Shown one piece after another: positions 30,833 to 41,343 of a stretch of 64,000 nt of DNA. The stretch is taken from the NCBI GenBank assembly GCA_009731375.1, contig BJOX01000008.1, positions 1,346,428-1,410,427 on the forward strand. Reading direction: 5' to 3'. The stretch comes from Paulinella micropora (taxonomy: Eukaryota; Cercozoa; Imbricatea; Euglyphida). Positions within the stretch are counted from its first letter, which is position 1; each line of letters begins with the position of its first letter. Both the position numbers and the translations under genes were made by a program. The notes below the pieces were generated by a model. That model had not been told where the DNA came from, searched no databases, and saw nothing but the letters and a program-made list of their open reading frames with translations.

Positions 30833-32620
30833 CTACTCAAGCCGAGAGTTACCCCCTGCCATGTAATTCAGAAACGATGTACTTTGCTGTTGACTGTGTG
30901 ACAAATACGACGTTGCTTGCTGCTGTGAGTATGCCAGATACGCCGCAAGGCCGCTGCCTCCACGGCCTCCACCGGCTGGTGGCTGGAAAACAGGTGACAA
31001 CGCAGGCTGTTGACCTCCATATCCGCCATGCCGTTCGGGCGGGGAGGACGGGGGGATTGCAAAGGGGACCACATGCGGCGGCGACGCTGGGGGCGCGCAC
31101 TTCTCCTTGCATCTGCACCCTTTGCCATGCTTAGCATCTGGTACACATTCCTCACATTTGCACCCTTTGCCATGTGGTATGCACCCTGTGCAATCGCACC
31201 CTTCTCCATGCCCGGGGACGCGTTGCGACTGGCGGCACCGCGGGCATCGACAGCCTGGGGCGCATACCTGACGATCACCTCCCCCTTGGATCGGGGTCTG
31301 CCCGTCCGGCCGCTTTGAACCACTTTCCTTTGCAGTGCCACGCTTCACTTTCTTCTTTTTAGTTTTAGGTGACTGCAAGGGTGAATCTTCCGACTCATCA
31401 TCCGAATCTTCCGACTCATCATCCGAATCCTCCTCGTCCGTTTCCTCTAAATCAAAACCAGTTACCCATCACATCAGATTGCGCACAGCAAGCTTATTAC
31501 CTTGCGCGCGCGCTTCAGTATTATTAGCAGCAGCAAGCTTGGCCCTTGCCTTGGCGCGCTTCTTGATGCCCAGGGGGCACGTCGGGCAAAGGCAAGTTGG
31601 CAGGTGCGTCTGGTTGCCACCCTTGCCACCGACTCCAACTTTTTTACCAGCAGCAGTCTTCTTTGCAGGTAGCTGTGAGAGTGCAAGCATGTTTTGTGTT
31701 GTGTGGGTGCAGGCTCTTACCTTGAAGTTCTGGGGTGCAGGCAAAGGCTTATTGAAGCGAGGCCAAATCAACTTCCTGTCCGCATCCGCCGCCAGAGGCA
31801 TGTCCCGGGGCGTTACTCCCCCAACGTGCTGGGGCCAATACACAGAGCCCTTCTGGCCATCGTAGTCAAATAAAAAAAAACCGCCGTACACGAGGTTGTC
31901 CGTCATTTTGAGGATGGGGTATTGATTTCTCTTGCCTTTCGGCAGAATCCAGGTGCAGTTTGCACCTGAACCCTCAGGCGCATGGTTTATCAGCGCGCCT
32001 GCGTTGCATGGCGGCTGGGAACGATCCTCTGCTACTTCCTTGCGATGTGCTTTGGTAAAGCACCAGAGCTTGCCACCGATCTTGAGCGTGCTGTCGCCCG
32101 GACTTGCCAAAACAGCAGAGAAGCCTGCGGGATCCACCTTTTCATCATAGCAGTCGCCCCAAAATTGTAGCAGCAGTTCCCTCCCGAATCCGCCGAGCTC
32201 CTCGCCCTCCCGCAGCCCAATGTCCCCGTACCGAGCTCCGTTGATGGGAACTAGCTGCACCCCGTAACCTTCTAGAGGATCTCTTCCCTCTGGATCAACG
32301 AACGAATCCATTGCAACAACGCGCACCTCGCCCTTTGGCAATACCGACTTGCGCCTGACCTTGCGGGACGCAATACTATCCCTGCGCATAATAAATTTTG
32401 CATCATTTTCAATGACAGACAAGCTGCTGTTGCTTACCCCTGACTGCTGGATGCGCTCAGGGCGGTGCTGGAGGCAGAGGCCTTCGCGTCTGCACTGACT
32501 TTGGGGGGGGTTTGAGCGACCACGGTGGCGCGATAGCGCGGAATGGGAGGAAGCGGCTCGTCTTTCGGCAAGCGACCGTTCGCTGCTTGAATATGCGGCT
32601 CCAGTAGGGGATATACGCAC
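30833..32620 (-). pseudogene. SET-domain-like protein with a Cys-rich C-terminus, one in-frame TGA
   Basis: One - strand frame of 596 codons is interrupted only by TGA at 31469-31471. The middle has GYGVQLVPINGARYGDIGLR, then ALINHAPEGSGANCTWI and GGFFLFDYDG. The NHAPEGSGANC and FDYDG pair correspond to the NH(S/A)...NC and (F/Y)DY motifs of SET lysine methyltransferases. After the stop follow an acidic run (EEDSDDESEDSDDESEDS), a Lys-rich segment and about 15 Cys in CxC/CxxC spacing (GCKCEECVPDAKHGKGCRCK), similar in spirit to CXC domains beside SET in E(z)-type proteins. An upstream frame on the same strand (32889-32434) is probably its N-terminal exon. Histone methylation is an inference. 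Confidence 0.5.
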
Positions 32621-32889
32621 TCTTGCAGAAAGCTGTCTCTGGCACGGCCTCTGTGCTCGCTCTGGTCTTTCTTCGTGGCCACTGCATCTATGTCTGCCTC
32701 CACCAAAAAGGACAAAGCAAAAGTGCGTTCGCTGGCTCCAGCGGGAGTGGTCTCAATCGCGACCAAGCACGATCGCGTGTTTATGGAATTCGCCAGAACT
32801 ATAAACTTGCCAAGCGGGTCCTGTTGCAGGCGACGGCCCGGACTATGCAAGCAACAGATACCGCGATTGCATGTCTGTATGTGCAGCAT
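32434..32889 (-). CDS. Probable upstream exon of the SET-like gene
   Basis: Open frame (MLHIQTCNRGICCLHSPGRR...) whose better-supported part is TRSCLVAIETTPAGASERTF through LPPIPRYRATVVAQTP. It ends in Ser/Ala-rich sequence at a GGGGTAAGC site that could serve as a splice donor into, or overlap, the next frame. Overlaps the start of the 32620 frame, so the exact structure is unresolved. Confidence 0.35.
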   Translation of the reverse strand: MLHIQTCNRGICCLHSPGRRLQQDPLGKFIVLANSINTRSCLVAIETTPAGASERTFALSFLVEADIDAVATKKDQSEHRGRARDSFLQECVYPLLEPHIQAANGRLPKDEPLPPIPRYRATVVAQTPPKVSADAKASASSTALSASSSQG

Positions 32890-33748
32890 TGCTTACCCAA
32901 GCACATTCATATGCCCGGGGGCACCATCGTTGTCAATACCCATTCACCTGCCTACGGGTAGGAGGGGGGTGGACTGCAGTGCATGCTATCAAAGCAGGAA
33001 ACTACGGTCAGGTTCAGCCCGAGGTTGCTCCAGTACTGGCTGTCGACACACGCGAAGTACTCCACAGATGTGCCCACAGAGTACGCTATCACAAGTCTAG
33101 ACATCATTGCAGTAGGGACACGGGGAGGGTGTGAAGAGCAAGAAAAAAACAGAAACAGTTAGTACCCTTTCTGTTGTTGCGCCTGTTCGGTTGCGCTCAT
33201 TCCGGCTGGAAATTTATAATAATACTGTTTTGCGGGCCTGACCTCCCAGAATTTATAATTTTTCTTCGCTTGTTCCCAGGCCGCTCGTGCTGCATCATCT
33301 GCTGCTTTTTGCTCAGCTATGAGCTTTAGGTTGGCGGCGGTATCGGCATCATCGATCGCGGCTCCTCCGTACCCTTACCGTCTTTCTTGTCCGCCGTGCT
33401 AGCGCTCACCGTAAGATCTTCCGTATGCGTGCCCTTACCGTCTTTCTCGTCCACGGCGTCGCCCGCCTTATCCGCGATCGACTTGCTTTTAACGGAGTCT
33501 CCCCAAGCACCGAAGAGAGATTATTTTGGTTTTTGGACCGACAGTGGCACCGGCTCTGGCTGTTCATCCTCTTCAGGAAGTTGCAGTGCATCCAGATTGT
33601 GTGTAAAAACTTCGTCCGATCTCAACAAAGCAGCCCTGGCCGATGCGGAAATTGCGCTCAAGTGCTTGAGCTTTTCCAAAACATCATCTCTGTCCGGCGG
33701 TGGTGGGGGCGGGGGGCTGTGTGCTGCTGGTATCACCCTGCAATGCAA
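32890..33748 (-). CDS. Unrecognised - strand coding segments, probably exons
   Basis: 33748-33521 encodes DDVLEKLKHLSAISASARAA and LPEEDEQPEPVPLS. In adjacent frames 33510-33380 has a duplicated KDGKGT segment, and 33360-33165 encodes NLKLIAEQKAADDAARAAWE, then KFWEVRPAKQYYYKFPAG. A further stretch near 33110-32960 (RLVIAYSVGTSVEYFACVDS) also looks coding. The pieces need splicing or frameshifts to join. No family recognised. Same strand and spacing as the SET-like and chromo-like genes. Confidence 0.3.
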
Positions 33749-34019
33749 TCACATTACGCAGCATGCAAACACCAGAAATTGCAAAAACTAATACCATTCC
33801 TGCCTGGGAGCTGATGCGCTCGTCTCCTCAAGACCCTCCTTTGCCTCGTCACTGCAAAATATACCAATGTCATGAGAAAACGACATCAAGAGATGACAGT
33901 ACCCAGTGGCAGCTAGCGCTTCAGAGAAATCGACACGACGTGAAACTGGTCCAGCAGCCTTTTTGCTGCCACGCCTCCCACCACGCTACTTACGGCCGGG
34001 CGACCACTGCAAGAACGAT

Positions 34020-35175
34020 TCGTTTATTTGTTTATTTCTTTATTTGTTTATTTGTTTATTGATTTATTTATTTATTTATTTATTTATTGATTTTCTCTTG
34101 TATGTGTGTATGTATGTATGCGTGTATGTATTCAATGCGTGTATGTATGCGTGCATGTATGCATAGTTGTTGTTGCTTTCTCGTTACTCATAATTCATTT
34201 CTTTGTTTAATAGTTTATTTCTTTATTCATTCATTTATTTACGAACTTACTTACTTTCCTAACTATGTATGTATGTATGTATGCATGCGTGTTGGTATGC
34301 ATGCAATATATGTATGTATGCTTTTGTTGTTGTTGCATGCATGCATGTACGTATTTTGTCGTGCCTCATCATTCATTTCCTTATTTAATTGTTTATTTGT
34401 TCATTTATTTGTTTATTTACGAACTTACTTACTTACTTTCCTAACTATGTATGTATGTATGTGTGCATGCGTGTAGGTATGCATGCAATATATGTATGTA
34501 TGCTTTGTTGTTGTTGCATGCATGCATGTACGTATTTTGTCGTGCCTCATCATTCATTTCCTTATTTAATTGTTTATTTGTTCATTTATTTGTTTATTTA
34601 CGAACTTACTTACTTACTTTCCTAACTATGTATGTATGTATGTGTGCATGCGTGTAGGTATGCATGCAATATATGTATGTATGCTTTGTTGTTGTTGCAT
34701 GCATGCATGTACGTATTTTGTCGTGCCTCATCATTCATTTCCTTATTTAATTGTTTATTTGTTCATTTATTTGTTTATTTACGAACTTACTTACTTACTT
34801 TCCTAGCTATGTATGTATGTATGTGTGCGTGTAGGTATGCATGCAATATATGTATGTATGCTTTGTTGTTGTTGCATGCATGCATGTACGTATTTTGTCG
34901 TGCCTCATCATTCATTTCCTTATTTAATTGTTTATTTGTTCATTTATTTGTTTATTTACGAACTTCCTTACTTACTTTCCTAACTATGTACGTATGTATG
35001 TGTGCATGCGTGTAGGTATGCATGCAATAATAATTGTATGTATGCACTGTTGTTGTTGCATGCATGGATGTACTTATTTTCTCGTTACTCATCATTCATT
35101 TCTTGATTTGATTGTTTATTTATTTATTTATTTATTTGTTTATTTACGAACTTACTTACTTACTTTCCTAACTAT
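34020..35175. repeat. 181-bp tandem repeat, about five copies
   Basis: Unit: TATG repeats, GCATGCAATATATGTATG, CTTTGTTGTTGTTGCATGCATGCA, TATTTTGTCGTGCCTCATCATTCATTTCC, TTTATT-type repeats, ACGAACTTACTTAC. Copies start about 34090, 34270, 34448, 34629, 34808 and 34988, period about 180. The Leu/Phe/Tyr-rich frames through it are artefacts. Confidence 0.9.
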
Positions 35176-35900
35176 GTATGTATGAAGCAGCAAACCTTCT
35201 GCTGCGATTGTGCTTTCTTCGTGGCTTGAGAAGGTTTGCCCTCCCGCCGTTTTTTCGGCTGTTGTTCAGCTTCTGACACGTTCGAGTCATCCTTTTTTTC
35301 AGCTGAACCAGGCTGTTGACGCTTTGCCCTAGCTCTGCGACTATGAGTCGTCTTTTGTTCTGCCAGGCTAGGGTAAAAAAACTTTGGCTTTCCTGTGAGA
35401 CTGCGAACTTTGGCTTTTCCTTGCGGGGCGTATCGAAAGACCATATTGTCTTCTTTTATGTCCCATGCCGGCACATTGGGATCTGGGCTTGGAAAATCAT
35501 TGTACTGCATCGTGATTGCAGTGTCAATTTTGCAGTCGCCTAGCGGTTGCCATGTCTCGTCGTTATTCACTTGCACAAACACCGTCTGCTGTCCATCCTT
35601 TCTTTCCACACGATAGGCCTCGATAGTTTCTACAATAATCTTCTCCTTGGGCATGCGAAAGGCAGGGGTAACAGGAACAGCACTTGAACTAGTTGAAGCG
35701 GGAATGCTCTCAAACTTAAGGAGAAATGCCAAAGAAACCCGCCGAATGCCACTATTCCCTGTACGGTACGGTGAGTTTAGGAGCTTTGAAAAAGCACCCT
35801 TGTGACACGTTTGTGCAGAGCGAGCCACTAGTGACACACCCTCGCAGGTCGTCACCTCTTCTCTTGTTATGTTACATCCCACTTGTGCTGTAGTCGGCAT
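35172..35900 (-). CDS. Chromo-domain-like protein
   Basis: 242 residues. The middle region IVETIEAYRVERKDGQQTVF followed by VQVNNDETWQPLGDCKI resembles a chromodomain (hydrophobic-E-x-I-x-x-xR-x-x..., aromatic V-x-V-...-ETW-P), the methyl-lysine reader fold; two of the usual three aromatic cage residues can be pointed to, but the alignment is by eye. The C-terminal 80 residues are strongly basic (RRARAKRQQ, KKRREGKPS), suggesting nucleic-acid binding. The start (MPTTAQVG) is uncertain; an intron or upstream exon is possible. Confidence 0.4.
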   Translation of the reverse strand: MPTTAQVGCNITREEVTTCEGVSLVARSAQTCHKGAFSKLLNSPYRTGNSGIRRVSLAFLLKFESIPASTSSSAVPVTPAFRMPKEKIIVETIEAYRVERKDGQQTVFVQVNNDETWQPLGDCKIDTAITMQYNDFPSPDPNVPAWDIKEDNMVFRYAPQGKAKVRSLTGKPKFFYPSLAEQKTTHSRRARAKRQQPGSAEKKDDSNVSEAEQQPKKRREGKPSQATKKAQSQQKVCCFIHT

Positions 35901-35938
35901 CCCAATCTCGACCCTTTTCAGCTTGGAGGCTTCAGCCT

Positions 35939-37348
35939 TTGGAAAGCTCTATTCGGTGCTATACGAACAATGTGATTGTGAGTATGAACTGCTTGTTGTT
36001 GCTGTCCCAGAGGCATGCCATGTCGTTCCTAGCCAGATTAGCCACCCAATCAACCATAAGCCAGTCGGCAGTACAGTCTGCTGTAGCAAGGAGTCGGTCC
36101 TCTATACCGCTGTCTGCAAAGGTGGAGCTAGTGGAACAACGAGCTAGTTCTCGAGTGTCAGAAGTCGCACCGTCAGCCCTTGCTTCATTCAATATGTTGA
36201 GCCCATCGAGTGGATCTGCATTCTCTTCCGGGGGCGTGTCAGATACTGAATCTAGTGCACATAGCGGCCATCATTCCAGGAAGCGACTTGATGAGACGCT
36301 AGTCGATGTTCGGCACCGTAAGACTTTGGAAAGGAGCAGGAGATACCAGGAAAAGATGCGCTCAAGTAAGAGTCTCGATGGGATGACGGATGACCAACTG
36401 ATGTGCTTACTTTTATCTAAGAAAGGCAAGGAGCAGTTCCCCCAAGTATCAGCGCTAGTACAGCAAGGGCAAGCGGAAGCTGCAGCTGCCAAGGCTGTCA
36501 AAGAAATTGTGCAGAGTTTTCCCTATCGATAAGCTCACAAGCAGGCTTTTGTTGGGAAGCTTCGAGGGAAGATGACCTCAAAACAATTTCAAGAAATCTT
36601 TACTTCGATCAGCGATCGGTATGCGCGCAAAGCAGCAAAAGCTGTTCGAGATGCTGACGCCAATCTGCAGGAAGGGGTAAAACTGAAGAAGCCTGACATC
36701 TTTTCACAGCAAGTGATGGCGAACGCCGAGCGAGAAAAGATCACACCGATGGAGAAGCGGATCACTGCTTCTGTTGTGAAAGAGAACTTGGCTGGGAAGT
36801 CAGGGTCTAACGCTGCATTTTGGTTTGGATCATTGGACTCCTTTTTTAATTGGTTCAGAACCACGGCCCACCCTCAAATCTACGCGCAAATGGTGAAGGA
36901 GTCAGGGGGCTTCGAGCGCTTGGCGCACATTATGCGGGGTGGAAAGTGGAATGAGCAAAACTCAGCTGCATATCTTTGTAAGGGAGGCTGCGTCAGGCCA
37001 GGAAGCACCGATGTATGCCACCACAACTATGTCCCTCGCAATCGCAAGACTGTTGGTAAGATACTGAAGGAGGAGGATGTTCTGTTTCGTTGCATTACCA
37101 AAACAGTCCCTTGCAAGTGGCACGACAACTGGGACAAATGGAAGGCCGAGCTATTGCGAGAGGAAGCTTTGACAGAGGAGAAGCGGAACTTGGAAAAGAT
37201 CAAAAACCTCAAGGAAAAAATCAAAAAGTGCGAGAGACACGACGCGCAGTACAAGGTGCAGCGAAGGTCACTCCCAGCTTCCATTCGGCTTGTTTGTGAG
37301 ACTTTTTTGCATGTGCAGCCACATCACGCGACAGATCGATCTGCTTGA
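35939..37348 (+). pseudogene. Unrecognised coiled-coil protein, one in-frame TAA
   Basis: A single frame from 35939 to 37348 broken only by TAA at 36530-36532. The first part is Ser-rich with a basic/helical segment (RHRKTLERSRRYQEKMRSSK). The second has KITPMEKRITASVVKENLAG, SNAAFWFGSLDSFFNWFRTT, a CKGGCVRPGSTDVCHHNYVP putative zinc site, and a Glu/Lys coiled coil. The style (WFGSLDSFFNWF, YLCKGGC) recalls proteins upstream of transposase domains, but I recognise no family. Probably linked to the following frame by an indel or intron near 37300. Confidence 0.4.
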
Positions 37349-38903
37349 ACCTGGGCTTGGCGCTTGGGTAGTCTATCAGGACTACATATCTTGGTACTCC
37401 GAAACAGGCGTGAAGATGAATGATTTGTTGTTCACTCGCGTCACACGGCGGACGGACGGGGAGCTGCAGTATGAATACATCCATAATATTATGAGATGTG
37501 AGCATTCCGGCGCCACGACTCGGTATATATGGGATTACCACATGCGAACTGAGGAGGAAGGAGGCAGCGGAGAGATGTCATCTCTTCCGGGCCCGGGCAT
37601 CCGCACAGGCGATGGCGGGGGCGATTTCCATAACAGAGAGTGCATCATGGCGGAATCCAAGTATTTAGTATGTCACGCACCAGCTGATTGAATGCAGTCT
37701 GGCTGTAGGTTCTGGCAGAAGTACAACATTGAGATGCGCTCAGATATGCTGTGCGGCGGGCATGCCTGGAACGTGTGCGACGCGGACAAAGGCATACACA
37801 CTAAGGTATTTCTCACGAGTCAGCTTGAGCAGGGCCGTGGTTTCGATATCGTTGAGGATTGGCTTCTTGCAGCTGCAAAAGCAGGGTTTGAGAACCATCG
37901 GTACTACGGTCACGACAGGGACGTGATCGAAGCGTGGATCAGCAAGAACAAGGAGAATCCCCGGAAGGTTGCGACGTGGATGTTTCAGGAGCTGCGCTCA
38001 TTTGTTTACTACCGGCCAACAGATGAGGGTAAAATTTTTACGCCTGGTGTGGCCTACGGCGCGGTTCACAGCGATGTTGAGTTCCGTGACCGCATTGTGT
38101 TGGATTTACGCCAAGACAAGGATGCTAAGGAGGGCAAGCGGTGCGAGAAGTGCACCCAGAGCTTGAAGTACCCCGTACCTGCGCACAAAAAGGACGAGCG
38201 GTGCAAGTCCAAGCATCAGAGCTTGGGGGAGCCAGCCTTGGCGATACACGTGAAGTCCGGAGCGACCGATGGCATGAGCTACGAGGAAAAGCAGAGCTAC
38301 TTCAACTCGGTGTCTGCTGCCAGCGGGAGAGCAAAGAGCAAGGCAAAGGGAAGGTTCACCCAAATGCTCAAGCCCGAATGTATCGCTTTGCTGAAAGGGT
38401 TAGGGCTGTCGACGCAGGGTAAGGTGGCCGACCTTCAGCAGAGACTGGAGGACGCTATGGCGAGCCACAAGGGACGCGACGGCGACGGCGACGGCGGCAA
38501 TACCGAAGGTGGCGCAGGCAAAAGCAGCAAAAAGAAAGCAAATAAAAAAGCAGGCCGGAAAAGGAAGCAGCCGGGCAACGCAGCGCGTGGTGGCCCTTCC
38601 TCCGGAGCGGCAGTGCGAGGCTCACGTCCCGCTGGGCGGGGCGGAGCAGCAAAGCGACAGAGGAGGGCGGCTCGGCCGGTGAATTACCAGGAGTCAGATC
38701 ATGAGGAAGATCAAAAGGACAGCGACTGGGACGAGGGGGACGCAAATTCCGAAGGAGGCGAGATCTGGCTCTGCAAACATTGCAACCATCCCAACAGCAA
38801 CAACCCTCCTCCAGGCAGCGAAGATTACGTAGGCTGTGAGCTGTGCGAGCCCCCTGGCGGCTTTCCCGACAGCAGCAGCGAGGACGAAGCACTTGTCTGG
38901 TGA
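37290..38903 (+). pseudogene. Possible DDE-type transposase with SAP domain and C-terminal zinc finger, one in-frame TGA
   Basis: A single frame from 37290 to 38903 with TGA at 37689-37691. N-terminal part: LGAWVVYQDYISWYSETGVK. After the stop: RFWQKYNIEMRSDMLCGGHA followed by WNVCDADKGIHTKV, resembling the H(G/A)...CDA..G..K block after the second catalytic Asp in several eukaryotic DDE families. Then a CEKC...C pair and a SAP-like helix pair, MLKPECIALLKGLGLSTQGK. A Lys/Arg/Gly-rich nuclear-localisation-type region and a zinc finger WLCKHCNHPNSNN...GCELC with an acidic tail follow. I cannot confirm three catalytic acids. Alternative: a chromatin protein. Confidence 0.35.
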
Positions 38904-39825
38904 ATTACTTGCATAGAATTCGTATTTGCCGCAGCAAAATTGTTTGGCTGATTTAGATTGACTTGGGCGCCTTCACGGTCGACAGTGCGATGGTGGCTGG
39001 CACGCTTCGGTGGCTCGTAGTGCCACCGGAGGCGGGAATGCATAATCATTTTCTTTTTTGCAATATTTTTTTCCGCTTTTGCTTCATCAACATGCGGTTT
39101 TTTTGCTGTTTGCGCAAGCATTTGCCTTGTCACGGTTATAGGTAGGTGCGTGGTGCGGGGTGGTACGCAGGTGGCAGGCGATCGGTCGCGCCGGTGCGCG
39201 CTCAGCGCGCATTCATCAAGGATTTTTTGTTTCAAGTTTAGTGTTGTTTTGTTTCATTCACTGCTGTATTTCTAGCGGGGAATCAGTACTTCCGTGATAT
39301 CCGGGATCGGGACATGTAATAATACTGTTTTGCGGGTGCAGAGCAAGAGGTGGCGCTAAGTGCCACCACAGGCGTGGATTTTCCCGCCAAAGCAATCTTC
39401 ATAATCAGTTTTAAGTTTTTTCTTTTTTATTCCATTTATCTATACATAAAATCTATGCATGACATGTAGCCGTCCACGATTTTGCGACTATAATATTGCT
39501 GGTGGGATGCAAGCAGTACGTGTTTGTCCTGGGTGGCACGGTGTGGTGGCGCCCAAGTGCCACCAGAGGTGAGATAAATCAGGAAAATGATTTGTCATTG
39601 ATGCAGGGTTTGTTTATGTTTGTTTATTATATGTTTTAGTTGCAGGAAAGCGTTTGTAACATATCGTATACAATGAATTAGCGCGTATGATAGCTGTTTG
39701 ACTGTAGTGTCGGTACGTCGGGCTGAGAGTCAGACGCAATAGGTATTAAAGTTTTTTTTGCAGACTTTAGCAGTAAAAATGATTTTTAGCATTAAAATCA
39801 TGTTTTTACGAATAATACTGACATT
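38904..39825. repeat. Right inverted-hairpin region
   Basis: Hairpins GGTGGC...GCCACC at 39008-39030, 39349-39367 and 39545-39564, oriented opposite to those at 30.6-30.8 kb. TAATAATACTGTTTTGCGGG at 39317-39336 repeats exactly the sequence at 33217-33236. No gene is seen; the remainder is AT-rich with T and A homopolymers. Confidence 0.55.
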
Positions 39826-39898
39826 TTAATAATTTACGCAAAATTTTGTTTCCCTACGACCGGACATGGGGCGGCCCTTCGTATCAGGAAGAGGATCA

Positions 39899-40319
39899 TG
39901 TATGTATGTATGTATGAATGTCATGTCATGATGTATGTACTGTATGCATGCATGTATGTATGTATGTATGTATGCATGTACTAGTTTTAATTCTTTTGTT
40001 TCCATGTCATAGTTCAACTGTTGTTTGTGTAAATGTATGCATGTATGCATGTATGTATGTATGTATGTATGCATGCATGGATGTATGTACGTATGTATGT
40101 TCGTACATTTTATTGACACGCATGTATGTATGTATGTATGTGATGATGTATGTGGTGTGTGCATGCATGCATGCATGTATGTATATGTATGTATGCATTT
40201 ATGTATGTATGTATGTAATAGTTTGAATGTTATTGTTTTAATAAATTATGTTATAGTTCAACTGTTGTATGTGTGTATGTATATCTGTATGCATGTCTGT
40301 TTTGTTTTAAAAGTAAATG

Positions 40320-40351
<32 letters not shown>
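39899..40351. repeat. (TATG)n array and (ATT)n tract
   Basis: Interrupted ATGT repeats with two copies of a GTTCAACTGTTGT-containing linker (about 40012 and 40256), then (ATT)n at 40321-40351. Confidence 0.9.
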
Positions 40352-40353
<2 letters not shown>

Positions 40354-41343
40354 TGGAGGGGTGCACAAGATGGCACTCCACGGGAAGAGGAGGTGGTTGG
40401 GCCTCTCCCCACGATGGTGACCGCTTGGGGAGGGCGGTCACCGGGATATGCGCAACTCTCAACTGGGCATTTACTCGGTAGGGGTTCGGCCAGGCAGTTG
40501 TGGGGTTGTCTGTTGGATTGTTGGTTAGCTCGTTTTTCTTGGCTGTTGGGTTGGGTCTGGTTTCCTGGTTAGCCCATTTTCGCCGAATTTCCTGCCGAGT
40601 AAATGCCTGGGGGCTTCCAGTTCCGGTTTGGTGATCTTGTTGAGGTGAGCATTGGGAGGAAACAGTACCGAGATGGGTTGAAGATAGGATTCACATTGAG
40701 CCGAGATGGGGCCGAGTTGGCCTGTTCCAACTCGGCTCCATTTCGGCTTCATGTTAATCCTATCTTCATCCTATCTGGGTTTTGTCTCCTCCCTATCTTC
40801 GCTTCTTCGGGGTTGCCTAACTGGAACACATGATGAGCGCACGTTGGAGAGGGGCTTCAGTCGGTCCCAATGCCTTGCCAGTGCCTTGCTGCGTTGCCGT
40901 GCCTTGCCCCATGCATTCACACCCTCCACCGTTGCATTTCTAACTGAGCAGCTTCGGCTGGGATTACTATACTTGTCTGTAAGACCCTATAGGTACCGCT
41001 AGGTTCGCGCCTTCTATACCCACGTGGGGGAAGGAGTTTCAGCGGCACGCCGTCCGATCTGGCTCCACTCGGGGACACCCGTACCTCATGATGTGTATTG
41101 TTAGGAGCAGCTGAAAGTCCATAAGGCATGAGAGTAGAGGCGTTGGCGATGCGATGGAGAGTGTGTGTAGTGCGTGAGGCAGGTTCTGGCGACGCTGGGG
41201 GTGCTGGCGGGCGCCGAAGGGCACGAAGCGACGCGGCAGCGTCCAGTGACACCGGCGGAAATGCGTGTAGTGTGTGTTGCAGATACCGCCGATGCTATTT
41301 GCATGGACGGGCGCTTTCCTCGGCGTAAAGAGGCGCGGCGGTG

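Larger units (their letters stand above)
30265..39898. mobile_element. Putative 9.6-kb module bounded by inverted hairpins and a short inverted repeat
   Basis: GATCCTCTTCCTGATACGAAGGGCCG-type sequence at about 30268-30293 (+) recurs in inverse orientation at about 39871-39896. Weaker similarity continues inward on both sides (GGTCGTA..GG, AAATTTGCGTA). Inside, GGTGGCACT...GCCACC hairpins occur twice at the left (30598, 30776) and three times at the right (39008, 39349, 39545), with the left and right copies mirrored, including a shared CCCGCCTC flank. Genes inside have chromatin-type domains and a possible transposase. No target-site duplication is seen, so the transposon interpretation is tentative. 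Confidence 0.35.

Noticed and set aside
31335-31865. + strand frames across the SET-like gene
   Set aside because: Shadows of the - strand frame, with Ser- and Leu-rich low-complexity composition.
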